Source: an uncultured Clostridia bacterium
Lineage (GTDB): Bacteria; Bacillota_A; Clostridia; Christensenellales; UBA3700
NCBI GenBank assembly: GCA_946545105.1
Contig: CAMNMY010000027.1
Location: forward strand, 1 to 8,218
Direction: 5' to 3'
DNA: 8,218 bases
Shown: piece by piece, positions 7,468 through 8,218 of the stretch
Layout of the letters: every line of letters starts with the position of its first letter
Numbering within the stretch: the first letter of the stretch is position 1
Translations under genes and position numbers: made by a program
Notes under the pieces: model-generated
The model's input: only the letters and a program-made list of their open reading frames with translations
The model's database searches: none
What the model was told of the DNA's origin: nothing

Positions 7468-8178
7468 TTATTCTCCTAAAACTCTATGCATCATTTCTTT
7501 GTAAGCGTCTTCTACTCCACCTAAATCTCTTCTGAAACGATCCTTGTCTAATTTTTCATTTGTCTTAGCATCCCAGAATCTGCATGTATCTGGAGAAATT
7601 TCATCAGCTAAAACAATTGTACCATCCTTTAATCTACCAAACTCTAACTTGAAGTCTACAAGCTTAACGTTTAGTTTTAAGAAGTAAGCCTTTAATACTT
7701 CGTTAATCTTGAAAGCCATTTTCTTTATTGTTTCAATTTCTTCTCTCGTAGCAAGCTTTAAAGCAATTGCGTGATAAGCATTGATAAGTGGATCGTGTAA
7801 ATCATCATTCTTATATGAGAATTCGATTGTTGGTTCGTCAAATACGATTCCTTCTTCTACGCCATATCTCTTTGCAAATGAACCAGCAGAAATGTTTCTG
7901 ATGATAACTTCTAGTGGAACGATTGAAACCTTTCTAACAACTGTTTCTCTATCTGATAATTCTTCAACAAAGTGAGTCTTAACTCCTTCCTTTTCAAGAA
8001 CTTGCATCAAGAAATTAGACATACGATTATTGATAGCACCTTTTCCTACGATTGTACCTTTCTTTGTTCCATCAAATGCTGTAGCATCATCTTTGTATGA
8101 AACGATTACATAATCTTCATTGTCTGTTGCGAAAACTTTTTTTGCTTTTCCTTCGTATAGTTGGTTTGTCTTTTGCAT
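7468..8178 (-). CDS. purC: SAICAR synthetase
   Basis: It joins CAIR and aspartate with ATP to give SAICAR (step 7). The 236-residue length is typical of bacterial Pur[11 protein letters not shown] (7-16) is the family's N-terminal signature. [11 protein letters not shown] lies at 46-56, [14 protein letters not shown] at 87-100, [10 protein letters not shown] at 173-182, and the ATP and metal segment [13 protein letters not shown] at 191-203. [14 protein letters not shown] at 213-226 closes the domain. Met at 8178 fits the family's usual N-terminus, a few residues before LYEGK. However, no Shine-Dalgarno site is visible upstream and the frame stays open to the window edge, so the start is less certain than for the other genes. 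The 3' end carries the ribosome binding site of purF. The substrate-forming PurE and the next enzyme PurB are not in the window. Confidence 0.96.
   Translation of the reverse strand: MQKTNQLYEGKAKKVFATDNEDYVIVSYKDDATAFDGTKKGTIVGKGAINNRMSNFLMQVLEKEGVKTHFVEELSDRETVVRKVSIVPLEVIIRNISAGSFAKRYGVEEGIVFDEPTIEFSYKNDDLHDPLINAYHAIALKLATREEIETIKKMAFKINEVLKAYFLKLNVKLVDFKLEFGRLKDGTIVLADEISPDTCRFWDAKTNEKLDKDRFRRDLGGVEDAYKEMMHRVLGE
7472..7477 (-). promoter_or_regulatory. Ribosome binding site of purF
   Basis: AGGAGA, 8 bases before the purF ATG, is made of the last sense codons of purC. This is one of the strongest sites in the window, which suits the rate-setting enzyme of the pathway. Confidence 0.75.
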
Positions 8179-8218
8179 ATTTGTACATATTGTTTTTGAA
8201 TTACCAATAAGAATGCTT
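8179..8218 (-). other. Upstream flank of purC, undetermined
   Basis: These 40 bases precede purC. They hold no recognisable Shine-Dalgarno site, no -35/-10 pair with normal spacing, and no purine riboswitch core. The purC frame is open through all of them (13 codons, no stop). A second frame meets TAA at 8203-8201, which could end an upstream gene such as purE, but five visible codons are too few to tell. Confidence 0.4.

Noticed and set aside
7304..7504. Plus-strand open frame near the purF start
   Set aside because: It is antisense to the conserved N-terminus of PurF and the junction with purC, and has no features of a protein family.
8120..8188. Small out-of-frame ATG frame beginning at 8188, 10 bases before the purC ATG (about 23 codons)
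   Set aside because: It has no ribosome binding site and overlaps the conserved start of purC; it is most likely a chance frame.
8179..8218. Possible promoter before purC (TTGGTA and TATGTA)
   Set aside because: The two boxes are only about 12 bases apart and match the consensus poorly.
1..8218. Alternative genetic code (TGA read as tryptophan), considered because of the AT-rich sequence
   Set aside because: TGA ends the transformylase exactly after its conserved RLFHH terminus, and tryptophans in conserved motifs are encoded by TGG.
1..8218. Defence system, mobile element, CRISPR array or RNA gene
   Set aside because: Genes fill the window almost completely with housekeeping purine enzymes; no transposase, direct-repeat array, tRNA-like or rRNA-like sequence was seen.

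Overview
The window is part of a de novo purine biosynthesis operon. It holds eight genes, all on the minus strand and packed end to end with no gap longer than 14 bases. The sequence is AT-rich, and Shine-Dalgarno sites of the AGGAGA, GGAGG or AGGTG type precede seven of the eight genes. Protein variants such as APDDPLVLG in PurD, the [11 protein letters not shown] loop in PurN, the long N-terminus of PurL and a stand-alone AICAR transformylase point to a low-GC Gram-positive anaerobe of the Clostridia, probably close to Lachnospiraceae. This placement is inferred from remembered family variants, not from a search. TAA, TAG and TGA all end genes here; TGA follows the conserved RLFHH end of the transformylase, so the code is standard.

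In transcription order (right to left) the genes are purC (8178-7468), purF (7463-6030), purM (6022-4982), purN (4988-4377), a PurO-type IMP cyclohydrolase (4374-3658), a stand-alone AICAR transformylase (3643-2456), purD (2443-1172) and the first 390 codons of a large-type purL (1172 to the left edge). Only 40 bases lie upstream of purC. No promoter, riboswitch, terminator, RNA gene, mobile element, CRISPR array or stretch over 300 bases without a gene is visible.

By pathway step, PurF makes phosphoribosylamine (1), PurD adds glycine (2), PurN formylates (3), PurL amidates (4), PurM closes the imidazole ring (5), PurC adds aspartate (7), the AICAR transformylase adds the second formyl group (9) and PurO closes the second ring to give IMP (10). 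Steps 6 (PurE or PurE/PurK) and 8 (PurB) are not in the window.

The one departure from the textbook bacterial operon is at steps 9 and 10. The usual bifunctional PurH is replaced by two adjacent genes: an archaeal-type PurO cyclohydrolase and a transformylase that lacks the MGS-like cyclohydrolase domain and resembles the C-terminal two thirds of animal ATIC. The enzyme families are known. I see no previously undescribed system here.
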